Below are positions 31,931 through 41,064 of a stretch of DNA of 64,000 nt, in pieces. Every line of letters starts with the position of its first letter. The first letter of the stretch is position 1. A model generated the notes under the pieces. It was given only the letters and a program-made list of their open reading frames with translations, made no database searches and was not told the DNA's origin. This DNA is from Lysobacter changpingensis (GTDB lineage Bacteria > Pseudomonadota > Gammaproteobacteria > Xanthomonadales > Xanthomonadaceae): NCBI RefSeq assembly GCF_017308985.1, contig NZ_JADWPE010000002.1, forward strand, positions 372,001-436,000. The letters run 5' to 3'. The position numbers were made by a program, and so were the translations under genes.

Positions 31931-33208
31931 TTAGGGGCTCCGGGCCGTCGCGGTCCGCATGGGCGGAAGATGCCCATACGTGCAAGCCCGCCAGAGCCAT
32001 TCCACCGGACCGAAGCGGAACCGGGCCAGCCAGGCCCGGCTCGCGACGACCTGCACGAGAAACAGCGCCACCATGCCCAGCAACTGCCAGCGACGCGGCA
32101 CCTGCCCCCACCGCCCCAGGCCGTAGCCGTAGAACACCCATGTGCCGACCAGCGACTGCAGCAGGTAGTTCGTCAGCGCCATGCGGCCGGCCGGCGCGAG
32201 CGCTCCCAGCAGGCGCGCCCCCGTGCGCGTGTGCAGCGCGCGCAGCGTCCACGACAGATAGCCCAGGCTCATGAGCGGCGAGGCGACCAGCATCAGCGAC
32301 ATCGCGAGCAGCGCGCGGCCGGCATTGGCCTCCAGGTCGAACTGGACCGCGACCGACGCGCTCGCCAACGCGAGCGCCACGCCGGCCGGCAACGCGACGA
32401 ACCGCAGTGCGCGATGCAGACCGGCGTGCGCGGCGGGCTCGGCGATCGCCCCGCTGCGCAGCAGCCATGCGCCCAGCAGGAACACGCCGATGGCGAAGAC
32501 CTCGAACACGAGCGTCTCGTCCAGGTTGCCGACCAGGAAACGCGCACGCTCCCGCACGGCGTCCGGCCAAGAGCCGGTCGTATACGCGGCGATCTCTCCG
32601 GCGCGACGGGATTCCTCCAGCGCACGCCGCGCCGTATCGGTGACGTTGCCGGTATCCGCGACCGACGCCGGATCGACCCACATCCACAACGCGCCCATCA
32701 GGACCATCGCCAGCGCGGGCAGTCCGTAGAGCGCCGCGCCCCAGGCCCCCTGCCGTTCGGGCGCGGCATCGCGGAACCACAGCAGCACGAACGCACCCAG
32801 CGCGTACGGGACGAGGATGTCGCCCGCCCAGACCAGCAGCGCGTGCGCGAGCCCGATCACCAGCAGCCCCGTCGCCCGGCGCAGGTGCAGCGTCCGGAAG
32901 TCGGTGTCGGCGGCCCGCGCGCGTTCGTCCATCAGCGCGAACCCCATGCCGAACAGCAGCGAGAACAGTATCCAGAACTTGCCCTGCACGAACACGTACA
33001 CCAGCCACGAAAGCGCGTGGTCGAACGGCGCCTGCCCCGGTTCGAGTCCCTGCCCCATGTCGCGCAACGGGCGGCCGAAGTACTCCACGTTCATCAGGCC
33101 GATGCCCAGCAGCGCGAGTCCGCGCAACACGTCCAGCGACACCAGACGCTCGCCGGCGGCGACCGGCACGGCCGGTCGCGCGTCTTCGCCGGATCGCATG
33201 GTCAGCAT
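31931..33208 (-). CDS. DUF418 family multi-pass membrane protein
   Basis: The 425-residue protein has about ten predicted membrane helices. It shows the DUF418 pattern: SLDVLRGLALLGIGLMNVEYFG near the start, GMGFALMDERARAAD, LLWAGDILVPYALGAF-like segment, and in the C-terminal half GRMALTNYLLQSLVGTWVFYGYGLG. The family is related to acyltransferase-3-like proteins, with unknown activity. ATG at 33208 is preceded by GGGGAAGGA. It is the first gene of the four-gene unit ending in hutG. Confidence 0.85.
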   Translation of the reverse strand: MLTMRSGEDARPAVPVAAGERLVSLDVLRGLALLGIGLMNVEYFGRPLRDMGQGLEPGQAPFDHALSWLVYVFVQGKFWILFSLLFGMGFALMDERARAADTDFRTLHLRRATGLLVIGLAHALLVWAGDILVPYALGAFVLLWFRDAAPERQGAWGAALYGLPALAMVLMGALWMWVDPASVADTGNVTDTARRALEESRRAGEIAAYTTGSWPDAVRERARFLVGNLDETLVFEVFAIGVFLLGAWLLRSGAIAEPAAHAGLHRALRFVALPAGVALALASASVAVQFDLEANAGRALLAMSLMLVASPLMSLGYLSWTLRALHTRTGARLLGALAPAGRMALTNYLLQSLVGTWVFYGYGLGRWGQVPRRWQLLGMVALFLVQVVASRAWLARFRFGPVEWLWRACTYGHLPPMRTATARSP

Positions 33209-33372
33209 CCGTCCTTCCCCTGCATCGGTCTCCCCCGTTTGCCGCTGAACGATTAGAGCATGCGGTGCGTCGGCGATCCTGCGAAAGACGGCAAGCACGC
33301 GGTCGGAGAACGCCGCACGCGTGGATCGGAACCGGCCGCGTCCGCCGGTGCGTCACCTTCGTCCGAAAAAGA

Positions 33373-33394
33373 AAGGCCCGCTTGCGCGGGCCTT
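33373..33394 (-). terminator. Rho-independent terminator of slyD
   Basis: A 9-bp stem (33373-33381 and 33386-33394, 4-nt loop) is followed on the minus strand by TCTTTTTC. It lies 21 bp after the slyD stop. Confidence 0.85.
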
Positions 33395-33415
33395 CCGGAT
33401 CGATCGAAGCGCGGA

Positions 33416-33895
33416 TCAGTGGTGGTGACCGCCGTCGCCGTGCACGTGGCCGTGCTCGATTTCTTCCGGCGTGGCTTCACGCACGTCGACGAGCTCGATG
33501 GCGAAGTGCAGGTCCTTGCCGGCCATCGGGTGGTTCAGGTCGACGTCGACCACGCTCATGCCGACCTTCTGGATGGTGACGGCGCGCGGACCGAAGTTGG
33601 TCGGCAGCACGGCCTGCATGCCCGGCTCCAGGCGGGCGCCCTTGAAGTGCTTCTTCGGCACGCGCTGGGTCAGGCCTTCGCGACGCTCGCCGTAGGCTTC
33701 GGCGGCGGGGACGTCCACTTCGAACTTTTCGCCGGCCTCGCGCCCATCCATCGCTTTCTCCAGGCCCGGGATGATGTTGCCGTGGCCGATCAGGATCGCC
33801 AGCGGATCGCGGCCCTCGGAGGTTTCCAGCGGCTCCTGGCCGACTTCGGAGACGGTGTAATGGAAACGGACGACGCGGTCTTTCTCGATCTTCAT
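33416..33895 (-). CDS. slyD: FKBP-type peptidyl-prolyl isomerase SlyD
   Basis: SlyD combines proline isomerase and chaperone activity and binds nickel through a His-rich tail. The 159-residue protein has the FKBP half-domains (VVRFHYTV, GHGNIIPGLEKAM) flanking the IF chaperone insert (VPAAEAYGERRE to DLNHPMAGKDLHF). It ends in a shorter His-rich tail, HGHVHGDGGHHH, than E. coli SlyD, still suited to metal binding. The start follows an AG-rich upstream. It is divergent from an NlpC/P60 lipoprotein across about 90 bp and ends in a strong terminator. Confidence 0.95.
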   Translation of the reverse strand: MKIEKDRVVRFHYTVSEVGQEPLETSEGRDPLAILIGHGNIIPGLEKAMDGREAGEKFEVDVPAAEAYGERREGLTQRVPKKHFKGARLEPGMQAVLPTNFGPRAVTIQKVGMSVVDVDLNHPMAGKDLHFAIELVDVREATPEEIEHGHVHGDGGHHH

Positions 33896-33987
33896 AGGAC
33901 TGGAACTCGGCTGGTGGCCGCGACGGCGGCGGCGCGGATGCGGCGGCAGGCTTGCCGTCGGCGACATGAACGGCCAAAGTACCGGCC

Positions 33988-34542
33988 GTGACGAAAGCTC
34001 GGCATTATCCCGGCAAGCTCATTCCCGCGCCAGCGCGCGGCCTCCGCCTCTTTCTCGCGATCGGCCTCGCGGCGGCGCTCGCCGGCTGCGGCGGCGGTCG
34101 CGAAACCGTGCGCCAGGCACCGCCGAAGCAGCGCGCCTGGCCGGTGGTCGAGCCGGCCGATCCGGCGGCGGCGAACGCCGTGCTGATGCGGGCGATCAGC
34201 CTGGTCGGCACGCCCTATCGCTACGGCGGCAACACCCCCGAGGGCGGCTTCGACTGCAGCGGGCTGGTCAATTACGTCTACCGCGACATGCTGTCGCTGA
34301 GCCTGCCCCGGACCTCGCGCGACCTCGCCGCGTACCAGGGTCCCAGGATCGTGCCCGAGCGCCTCGCCGCGGGCGACCTGGTGTTCTTCGGCCAGAGCGG
34401 AACCGTGACCCACGTGGGCATCTACGTCGGCGAAGGCCGCTTCGTGCATGCCCCGAGCACCGGCGGGACGGTGCGCCTGGATCACCTCGACGGCAGCTAC
34501 TGGCGCGACCACTACACCGGGGCCAAACGGATCCTGCGGTGA
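33988..34542 (+). CDS. NlpC/P60 (C40) cell-wall hydrolase lipoprotein
   Basis: The 184-residue protein has a signal peptide with lipobox (LAGC), a short linker and a C40 peptidase domain. The catalytic Cys lies in GGFDCSGLVNYVY, the His in THVGIYVGEGRFVHAPS and a polar third residue follows; GTPYRYGG precedes the Cys as usual. It should cleave peptidoglycan peptide stems in the periplasm. The GTG at 33988 is the most likely start. A close paralogue follows 133 bp downstream, lacking the lipobox. Divergent from slyD. Confidence 0.88.
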   Translation: MTKARHYPGKLIPAPARGLRLFLAIGLAAALAGCGGGRETVRQAPPKQRAWPVVEPADPAAANAVLMRAISLVGTPYRYGGNTPEGGFDCSGLVNYVYRDMLSLSLPRTSRDLAAYQGPRIVPERLAAGDLVFFGQSGTVTHVGIYVGEGRFVHAPSTGGTVRLDHLDGSYWRDHYTGAKRILR

Positions 34543-34675
34543 AGGTCGGGTGAACCCGTTGGCACGATTTGTGACAGGCGGCGAGTTCAGATAACGAAAA
34601 ACTTACGAAATTCGAACGACATTCGTCGCTCACGCAGGCATCATCCCCGCGATTCTTTTGCGTGATGACTGCGTG

Positions 34676-35356
34676 ATGTCCCTTCCGACCATTGGCGCCA
34701 CCGCCGCCCCGACCTGCCGACACCGGACCTCGATCCGGTTCGCGATCGCCGCCGCGCTGGCCCTGATGGCCGCTCCCGCCTTCGCGCAGCAGATGCCGTC
34801 GTCCTCGCTGGCCGGCGATTCCGCCGACGCCCCGGCCCCGGTCGCACGCCACACGCTGACGGAGGCGATGAGCCTGTCCGACCGCGCGCTGCTGCTCGCC
34901 ACCGACATGAACCGCGTGGTCGCACCGGCCGCCGCTGCCGCCGATCCGGTGGCGCACCTGCCGGCCGAGGAGCAGAGCAAGATCAAGACCGTCCTGCAGC
35001 GCGCGATGGCCCTGCTGGGCACGCCGTATCGCTGGGGCGGCAGCGATCCGAACAAGGGCTTCGACTGCAGCGGCCTGGTCGGTTACGTGTTCCGCAACGC
35101 CCTGGGCATCGAACTGCCGCGCGTCTCGCGCGAGATGGCCAAGACCGGCGAACTGGTCTCCGATCGCGCCAAGCTCAGCGCCGGCGACCTGGTGTTCTTC
35201 GGCCGCCGTGGCCGCGTCGACCACGTCGGCATCTACGTCGGCGAAGGCCGCTTCGTCCACGCGCCCAGCCGTGGCAAGGACGTGCAGGTGTCCAGCCTGG
35301 AGACGGGCTACTGGAGCCAGAAGTTCATGGAAGCGCGCCGTATCGACGGGATCTGA
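34676..35356 (+). CDS. NlpC/P60 (C40) cell-wall hydrolase, secreted
   Basis: This 226-residue paralogue of the preceding gene has a Sec signal peptide ending near AFAQ instead of a lipobox. A linker of about 100 residues is followed by a C40 domain with GTPYRWGG, catalytic Cys in GFDCSGLVGYVF and His in DHVGIYVGEGRFVHAPSRG. The catalytic strands match the upstream gene closely, indicating tandem duplication with different cell-envelope targeting. The ATG at 34676 is the best start; TTG and GTG codons just upstream are in frame. A Rho-independent terminator follows. Confidence 0.87.
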   Translation: MSLPTIGATAAPTCRHRTSIRFAIAAALALMAAPAFAQQMPSSSLAGDSADAPAPVARHTLTEAMSLSDRALLLATDMNRVVAPAAAAADPVAHLPAEEQSKIKTVLQRAMALLGTPYRWGGSDPNKGFDCSGLVGYVFRNALGIELPRVSREMAKTGELVSDRAKLSAGDLVFFGRRGRVDHVGIYVGEGRFVHAPSRGKDVQVSSLETGYWSQKFMEARRIDGI

Positions 35357-35379
35357 TCCGTCGGCAAGCGCGTGAAGGA

Positions 35380-35404
35380 AAGGCCGCCGTTGGCGGCCTT
35401 TTTT
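35380..35404 (+). terminator. Rho-independent terminator of the NlpC/P60 pair
   Basis: A 9-bp stem (35380-35388 and 35392-35400, loop GTT) is followed by a run of T to 35404. It lies 23 bp after the stop codon. Confidence 0.9.
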
Positions 35405-35466
35405 GTTTGGAGGTGGACCTCGTCCTGGATGGACCGGTGCGGGTTCAAGCGCGGCTGAAGGTCAAT

Positions 35467-35495
35467 CCCCGGTGCGCTTCGCTTGCCCGGGCTAC
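35467..35495 (-). repeat. GTAG-type REP element (single)
   Basis: CCCCGGTGCGCTTCGCTTGC through CTAC reads on the minus strand as GTAGCCCGGGCAAGCG, a member of the GTAG-headed REP family. It lies between the NlpC/P60 terminator and the thioesterase gene end. Confidence 0.75.
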
Positions 35496-35506
35496 GACAG
35501 CGGGGC

Positions 35507-36007
35507 TCAGGCGCCTTCGTTCACCGCGGCGAGGCGTTCGACGGTCTGCTCGATGCCCTTGCTCAGGTCCATCACCTTGAGCGCGTACTCGGCCAGGCGC
35601 TTGTCGTCCTCGTTCACCGGCGTCCACGGCGGTACCGGCGTGGGCTTGCCCTCCACCGCGTCCAGCGCGACGAAGACGATGATGCAGTGCGTGCACAGCC
35701 GCTCCTGCTCGGGGCCTTCCATCGGATCACGCGCCTTCACGTCGACGGCGAAGTGCATGCTCGTGGTGCCGGTGTGGACCAGCTTGGTGTGCACGGTCAC
35801 CAGGTCGGAGATGCGGATCGGCGCGACGAAGCGGATGCCGCCAACGGCGACCGTCACGCTGTAGGTGCCGCTCCAGCCGACCGCCGCCGCGTAGCCGGCC
35901 TGGTCGATCCACTTCATCACCATGCCGCCGTGGACCTTGCCGCCGTAGTTCACGTCGGTCGGTTCGGCGAGGAACCGCAGGTTGAGTTCGCGCTGACGTC
36001 CGCTCAT
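35507..36007 (-). CDS. Hotdog-fold acyl-CoA thioesterase (YciA/BFIT-like)
   Basis: The 166-residue protein has the hotdog thioesterase features: NYGGKVHGGMVMKWIDQAGYAAA with the conserved Asn/His-Gly-Gly and helix Asp, then VRISDLVTVHTKLVHTGTTSM. The C-terminal part is longer than minimal hotdog enzymes. It probably hydrolyses acyl-CoA in the cytoplasm; chain length cannot be read. Its ATG at 36007 overlaps the stop of the upstream FMN reductase gene by 4 bp (ATGA), so the two are translationally coupled. Confidence 0.88.
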   Translation of the reverse strand: MSGRQRELNLRFLAEPTDVNYGGKVHGGMVMKWIDQAGYAAAVGWSGTYSVTVAVGGIRFVAPIRISDLVTVHTKLVHTGTTSMHFAVDVKARDPMEGPEQERLCTHCIIVFVALDAVEGKPTPVPPWTPVNEDDKRLAEYALKVMDLSKGIEQTVERLAAVNEGA

Positions 36008-36615
36008 GCCGTCGCTCCTTTCCGATCGTCCATCCGGTTCATCACGCCCAGGTGGCGCACCACCGCCGCGCCCACGCCGTGCACGCCCGTGCGCAGGCGG
36101 TCGTCGTTGAGGACGCCGTAGTCGGTCAGCTTGTCGGCCGCCTGCCCCACCGCGACCTGCTGCGGCACGACCAGCAGGCCGAGTTTCGCAAGCGCGTCGC
36201 GCAGCACCAGCAGCGAACGCAATCCGCCCAGCGGGCCGGGCGAGGCGGACACGATGCCCGCCACCTTGTCCTGGAACAGCGTCACGCCGGAACGGCCGGA
36301 CTCGAGCGGTCGCGAGATCCAGTCCAGCGTGTTCTTCACCAGCGCCGGCATCGAGCCGTTGTACTCGGGCGTGCTGATGAGCAGGCCGTCGTGGTTCGCC
36401 ATCAGCGCCTGCAGTTCGCGCACGGGCGCGGGCATGCCGTCGGCTTCGATGTCGCCGTCGTAGACCGGCAGCGGGTAATCGCGCAGTTCGATCAGCGTGA
36501 CCTGCGCACCCGCGGAGCGCGCGCCTTCGGCCAGCACGTGGACCAGGCGCCGGTTGTAGGAGCCCTGGCGCAGGCTGCCGGCGAAAGCGAGCAGGCGGGG
36601 CGGTGAATCGGTCAT
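36004..36615 (-). CDS. NADPH-dependent FMN reductase
   Basis: The 203-residue flavodoxin-fold protein has the NADPH-FMN reductase signature: LAFAGSLRQGSYNRRLVH (FMN phosphate loop), STPEYNGSMPALVKNTLDW (PEYN loop) and SPGPLGGLRSLL. Such enzymes reduce FMN, quinones or azo compounds in the cytoplasm. ATG at 36615 is the only reasonable start. The stop overlaps the thioesterase start; why a flavin reductase and thioesterase are coupled is not evident. Confidence 0.9.
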   Translation of the reverse strand: MTDSPPRLLAFAGSLRQGSYNRRLVHVLAEGARSAGAQVTLIELRDYPLPVYDGDIEADGMPAPVRELQALMANHDGLLISTPEYNGSMPALVKNTLDWISRPLESGRSGVTLFQDKVAGIVSASPGPLGGLRSLLVLRDALAKLGLLVVPQQVAVGQAADKLTDYGVLNDDRLRTGVHGVGAAVVRHLGVMNRMDDRKGATA

Positions 36616-36749
36616 CGCGGGCTCCGTGTGGCATCGATACCAAGGCGTTCGATTATGCGCGGCCGGCGCGCGCTTGCGGCGGCAACGCGCGCGCGCGATC
36701 CTCGCCGCACCGCCGGCGCCCGCGCGCCGGCTTCGAGGGAGGCAGCGCG

Positions 36750-38132
<1,383 letters not shown>

Positions 38133-38133
<1 letters not shown>

Positions 38134-38621
38134 TGCCGTACACGCCCATCGTCGCCACGCTCGGCTACGTGCTCTCGCCCGACGGCCGCCAAGTGCTGAT
38201 GGTCCATCGCAACGCGCGGCCCGACGACCACCAGCTCGGCAAATACAACGGGTTGGGCGGCAAGCTCGAAGCCGACGAGGACGTCGTCGCCGGCATGCGG
38301 CGCGAGATCCTGGAGGAAGCCGGCATCGAATGCGAGGCGATGCAGCTGCGCGGCACGATCAGCTGGCCGGGCTTCGGCAAGCACGGCGAGGACTGGCTCG
38401 GCTTCGTCTTCGTGGTCACGCGTTATCGGGGCACGCCGCATTCGAGCAATCCGGAAGGCACGCTGGAATGGGTGCCGATCGAAAAGCTCGACGAACTGCC
38501 GATGTGGGAAGGCGACCGCAACTTCCTGCCGCTGGTGTTCGACGACGACCCGCGCGCGTTCCACGGCGTGATGCCGTACCGCGACGGGCGCATGGTGTCG
38601 TGGTCGTACTCGCGGGTGTGA
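38133..38621 (+). CDS. Nudix hydrolase (MutT-like)
   Basis: The 162-residue protein has an intact Nudix box starting GGKLEADEDVV and ending REILEEAGI. The pattern ATLGYVLSPDGRQVLMVHRN and HQLGKYNGLGGK resembles 8-oxo-dGTP/MTH1-type hydrolases, so sanitation of oxidised nucleotides is a reasonable inference. The start overlaps the beta-lactamase stop as TGATG (one shared base), which couples its translation to that gene. It converges with a lipoprotein gene 3 bp away. Confidence 0.9.
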
Positions 38622-38624
38622 TCG

Positions 38625-39170
38625 CTACTTCGCCATCCGCACGCTGCCGCGCCCGTCCTTCTGCTCGAACATGAAGCGGTAGGTGAGCGTCACCGCCTCG
38701 CGGATCTCCGTGTAACCGCCGCAGCTGCCCACGGTGTCGTCCTTCGTCTTCGCATCGGGGAACACGCAGCGCAGCGCGGGATCGTAGCGCCAGCCGGCCA
38801 CCGCGCCGCGCACCGCCTCGAAGAACGCCGGGTCCGCGGGTTCCGGGCAATTCGGCGGCGCGATGGCCGGCGCGGACGACAGCACGCCGCCGTCGCGATC
38901 CACGCCGACGCGCACGCACACCGCCTGCAGCGGCAGGCGCCGCGCGAGCAACGTTTCGGGATACGCCGGCATCGGGTTCGCGTCGTCCTCGATCGGCATC
39001 AGGAAGGATTCGTTGTCCGCCAGCTCCATGCGCGAGGGCTGGGGAATCAGCGCGCTGATCTCGTTCATGCCGACCTGGCCGGAACGCGTGGCCCCGTCGT
39101 TCGCGATGGGCGCCTGCGTCGCGCATCCGGCGAGCAGCAGGGTGGACAGGATCCAGCAGCGGTGACGCAT
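38625..39170 (-). CDS. Lipoprotein with TonB-C-like domain, function unknown
   Basis: The 181-residue product has a signal peptide and lipobox (LLAGC, Cys16). After a low-complexity stretch, PAYPETLLARRLPLQAVCVRVGVDRDGGV followed by FFEAVRGAVAGWRYDPA looks like the C-terminal fold of TonB, here on a lipoprotein rather than a membrane-spanning TonB. Conserved Cys residues (AVCV, NCPE, RCVF, SCGG) may form disulfides. Role unknown. It ends 3 bp from the convergent Nudix gene and follows the acetyltransferase gene by 28 bp. Confidence 0.72.
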   Translation of the reverse strand: MRHRCWILSTLLLAGCATQAPIANDGATRSGQVGMNEISALIPQPSRMELADNESFLMPIEDDANPMPAYPETLLARRLPLQAVCVRVGVDRDGGVLSSAPAIAPPNCPEPADPAFFEAVRGAVAGWRYDPALRCVFPDAKTKDDTVGSCGGYTEIREAVTLTYRFMFEQKDGRGSVRMAK

Positions 39171-39198
39171 GGGCTTCCTCCGTGAAGGCGCGGCCGGG

Positions 39199-39624
39199 CT
39201 ATCCGGCCTGGTACTCCATGTTTACCGAAAACGGGGTGGTTTCGACAAAGCCGAATCTGGCGTAAAGGTGCTTCGCGTCGCCATCGGCCACCAGCGAGAC
39301 CACCGCCGAGGGCGGCGCGTTGGCGCGGAGCCAGCCATCGAGCGCGGTCATGATCCGCTTGCCCAGGCCCTGCCCCTGCAGCGCCGGCGTCACCGCGATG
39401 TCGACCACGATGAAGAAGCAGCCGTCGTCGCCGATCACGCGGCCCATGCCGACCACCTGCCCGTCGAGCAGCAGGCTCACGCCGTACAGCGTGTTCGGCA
39501 GCCCGCGTCGCGCCGCTTCGAGCGTGCGCGGCGCCATGCCGGCCTCCGCGCGCAGGCGGCAGTAGTCCGCAGCGCCCGGGAAACGTTCGACCAGTTCGAC
39601 CAGTTCGACCCGGGCGGCGTCCAT
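39199..39624 (-). CDS. GNAT family N-acetyltransferase
   Basis: The 141-residue protein shows the GNAT core: GMGRVIGDDGCFFIVVDIAVTPALQGQGLGKRIM with the Q/RxxGxG acetyl-CoA loop, then VSLVADGDAKHLYARFGFVE. The substrate cannot be told. The start codon shares one base with the stop of the upstream symporter gene (TGATG), so it is coupled to it. A triple GTTCGACCA nonamer repeat near the N terminus encodes VELVELVE and is an ordinary codon-level repeat. Confidence 0.88.
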   Translation of the reverse strand: MDAARVELVELVERFPGAADYCRLRAEAGMAPRTLEAARRGLPNTLYGVSLLLDGQVVGMGRVIGDDGCFFIVVDIAVTPALQGQGLGKRIMTALDGWLRANAPPSAVVSLVADGDAKHLYARFGFVETTPFSVNMEYQAG

Positions 39625-40922
39625 CAGGCGGTGTCCCGCGTCGCGTGGACCTCGGCCTTCTCGCCCGCGGCCACGCCGAGGTTGCTGGATGCGGCTTCGT
39701 ACACGTCGCGGTCGAGCAGGCCGGATTCCTTCGCCACGATCACCGGCACGACCATCTGGCCCGTCACGTTCGTCATCGTGCGCATCATGTCGAGCACGCG
39801 GTCGATCGCGACGAGATAACCGATGCCTTCCAGCGGCAATCCCGCGGCGGAGAGCACCAGCGTCACCATCACGATCGCCGTGCCCGGCACGCCCGCCGTG
39901 CCGAAACTGCCGAGCACCGAGGCGATGAGGATCGTCGCGTATTGCCCCGGCTCCAGGTGCAGGCCGAAGTACTGCGCGACGAACATCGACGTCAGCGCGG
40001 GATAGATCGCGCCGCAGCCGTCCATCTTGATGCTCGCGCCCAGCGGCACGGCGAACGCCGCGTAGTCCTTGTCGACGCCGAGGTTGTGCGTGACCGAGCG
40101 GATCGCCGCCGGCATCGCCGCGAAACTCGACGAGGCGACGAACGCCACCTGCATGCCCGGCGCCGCGCCGCGGAAGAACTTCAGCGGATTGAGCCCGTGC
40201 AGCGCGATCAGGCTGCCGTAGACGAACACGATGTGGATCGCGCACGCCAGGTACAGCGCGAACACGAACGTGCCCAGCGGCAGCAGCTTCTCGAATCCGT
40301 ACGCGCCCACCAGCGAGGCGATCAGGCCGAAGGTGCCCAGCGGCGTCATTTCCAGCACGAAGCGCGTGACCTGCACCATCGTGTCGCTGGCTTCGCCGAC
40401 CAGCTTGCGCAGGCCGGAGACGCGTTCGCCCAGCTTCACCAGCGCGAAACCGACCAGCCCGGCGAACACGATCACCTGCAGGATCTTGCCTTCGCTCAAC
40501 GCCTTGAACGGGTTGGTCGGAATGACGTCGAGCAGCACGTCCTTCGGCGACGGCACCACGCGCACGGTGTAATCGGCGGCCATGGTCAGGCCGCTCACGC
40601 CGTGCCCGGGCTGCAGCAGCCAGCCGATGAGCAGGCCGACGCCGACCGCCAGCGCGGCGGTGATCGCGAACCACACGAACGTGCGTCCGCCGAGCGCCGC
40701 GACCGATTTCTGCCCGTGCAGGCTGCCGATGGCGTTCATCACCGCGAAGAAGACCAGCGGCACGGCGATCATCTTGATGAGCGTGACGTAGATCGTGCCC
40801 AGCGGCCCGAACCAGGTTTCGGCGGAGTGGCCGAAGGCCCAGCCCGCCAGCGCGCCCAATACGAAGCCCGCCAGCACGCGCTGCCAGAACGGGATTCGCA
40901 ACCAGGCGGTGACCAGCTTCAT
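39624..40922 (-). CDS. Dicarboxylate/amino-acid:cation symporter (DAACS family) with altered cation-site residues
   Basis: The 432-residue membrane protein has the GltPh/DctA topology, with the Ser-rich HP1 tip SSSFAAMPAA, HP2 GTAGVPGTA and the TM8 Arg (MMRTMTNV) that binds the substrate side-chain carboxylate. The TM7 signature NMDGT is here KMDGC, and the TM8 GD motif is GQ: Asn310 to Lys and Asp405 to Gln in GltPh numbering. Both residues help bind sodium in the family, so coupling may differ. The ATG at 40922 follows AGAGG. It precedes and overlaps a GNAT gene, and is divergent from the alkaline phosphatase across 142 bp. Confidence 0.9.
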   Translation of the reverse strand: MKLVTAWLRIPFWQRVLAGFVLGALAGWAFGHSAETWFGPLGTIYVTLIKMIAVPLVFFAVMNAIGSLHGQKSVAALGGRTFVWFAITAALAVGVGLLIGWLLQPGHGVSGLTMAADYTVRVVPSPKDVLLDVIPTNPFKALSEGKILQVIVFAGLVGFALVKLGERVSGLRKLVGEASDTMVQVTRFVLEMTPLGTFGLIASLVGAYGFEKLLPLGTFVFALYLACAIHIVFVYGSLIALHGLNPLKFFRGAAPGMQVAFVASSSFAAMPAAIRSVTHNLGVDKDYAAFAVPLGASIKMDGCGAIYPALTSMFVAQYFGLHLEPGQYATILIASVLGSFGTAGVPGTAIVMVTLVLSAAGLPLEGIGYLVAIDRVLDMMRTMTNVTGQMVVPVIVAKESGLLDRDVYEAASSNLGVAAGEKAEVHATRDTA

Positions 40923-41064
40923 CCGGACCTCTTTACCCAAACTGTCGGCTTGGCACGATAGCGGACCCCGAAGGGGGTGACGACCCCGCGAATGCAACGC
41001 CGGTGTCCCGTGGCTGCAATAACGCGGCCCATAATTGCGGTTCGCCTTTCCACGACGCCCCTCG

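Noticed and set aside
29068-32274. Very long plus-strand open frame (over 1000 codons) across hutG, gor and the dehydrogenase gene
   Set aside because: It is antisense to three clear enzyme genes. High GC leaves the complementary frame open.
39585-39612. Tandem GTTCGACCA repeats as a regulatory or contingency repeat
   Set aside because: Only three in-frame copies inside a coding region, encoding VEL repeats; too few for slippage control.
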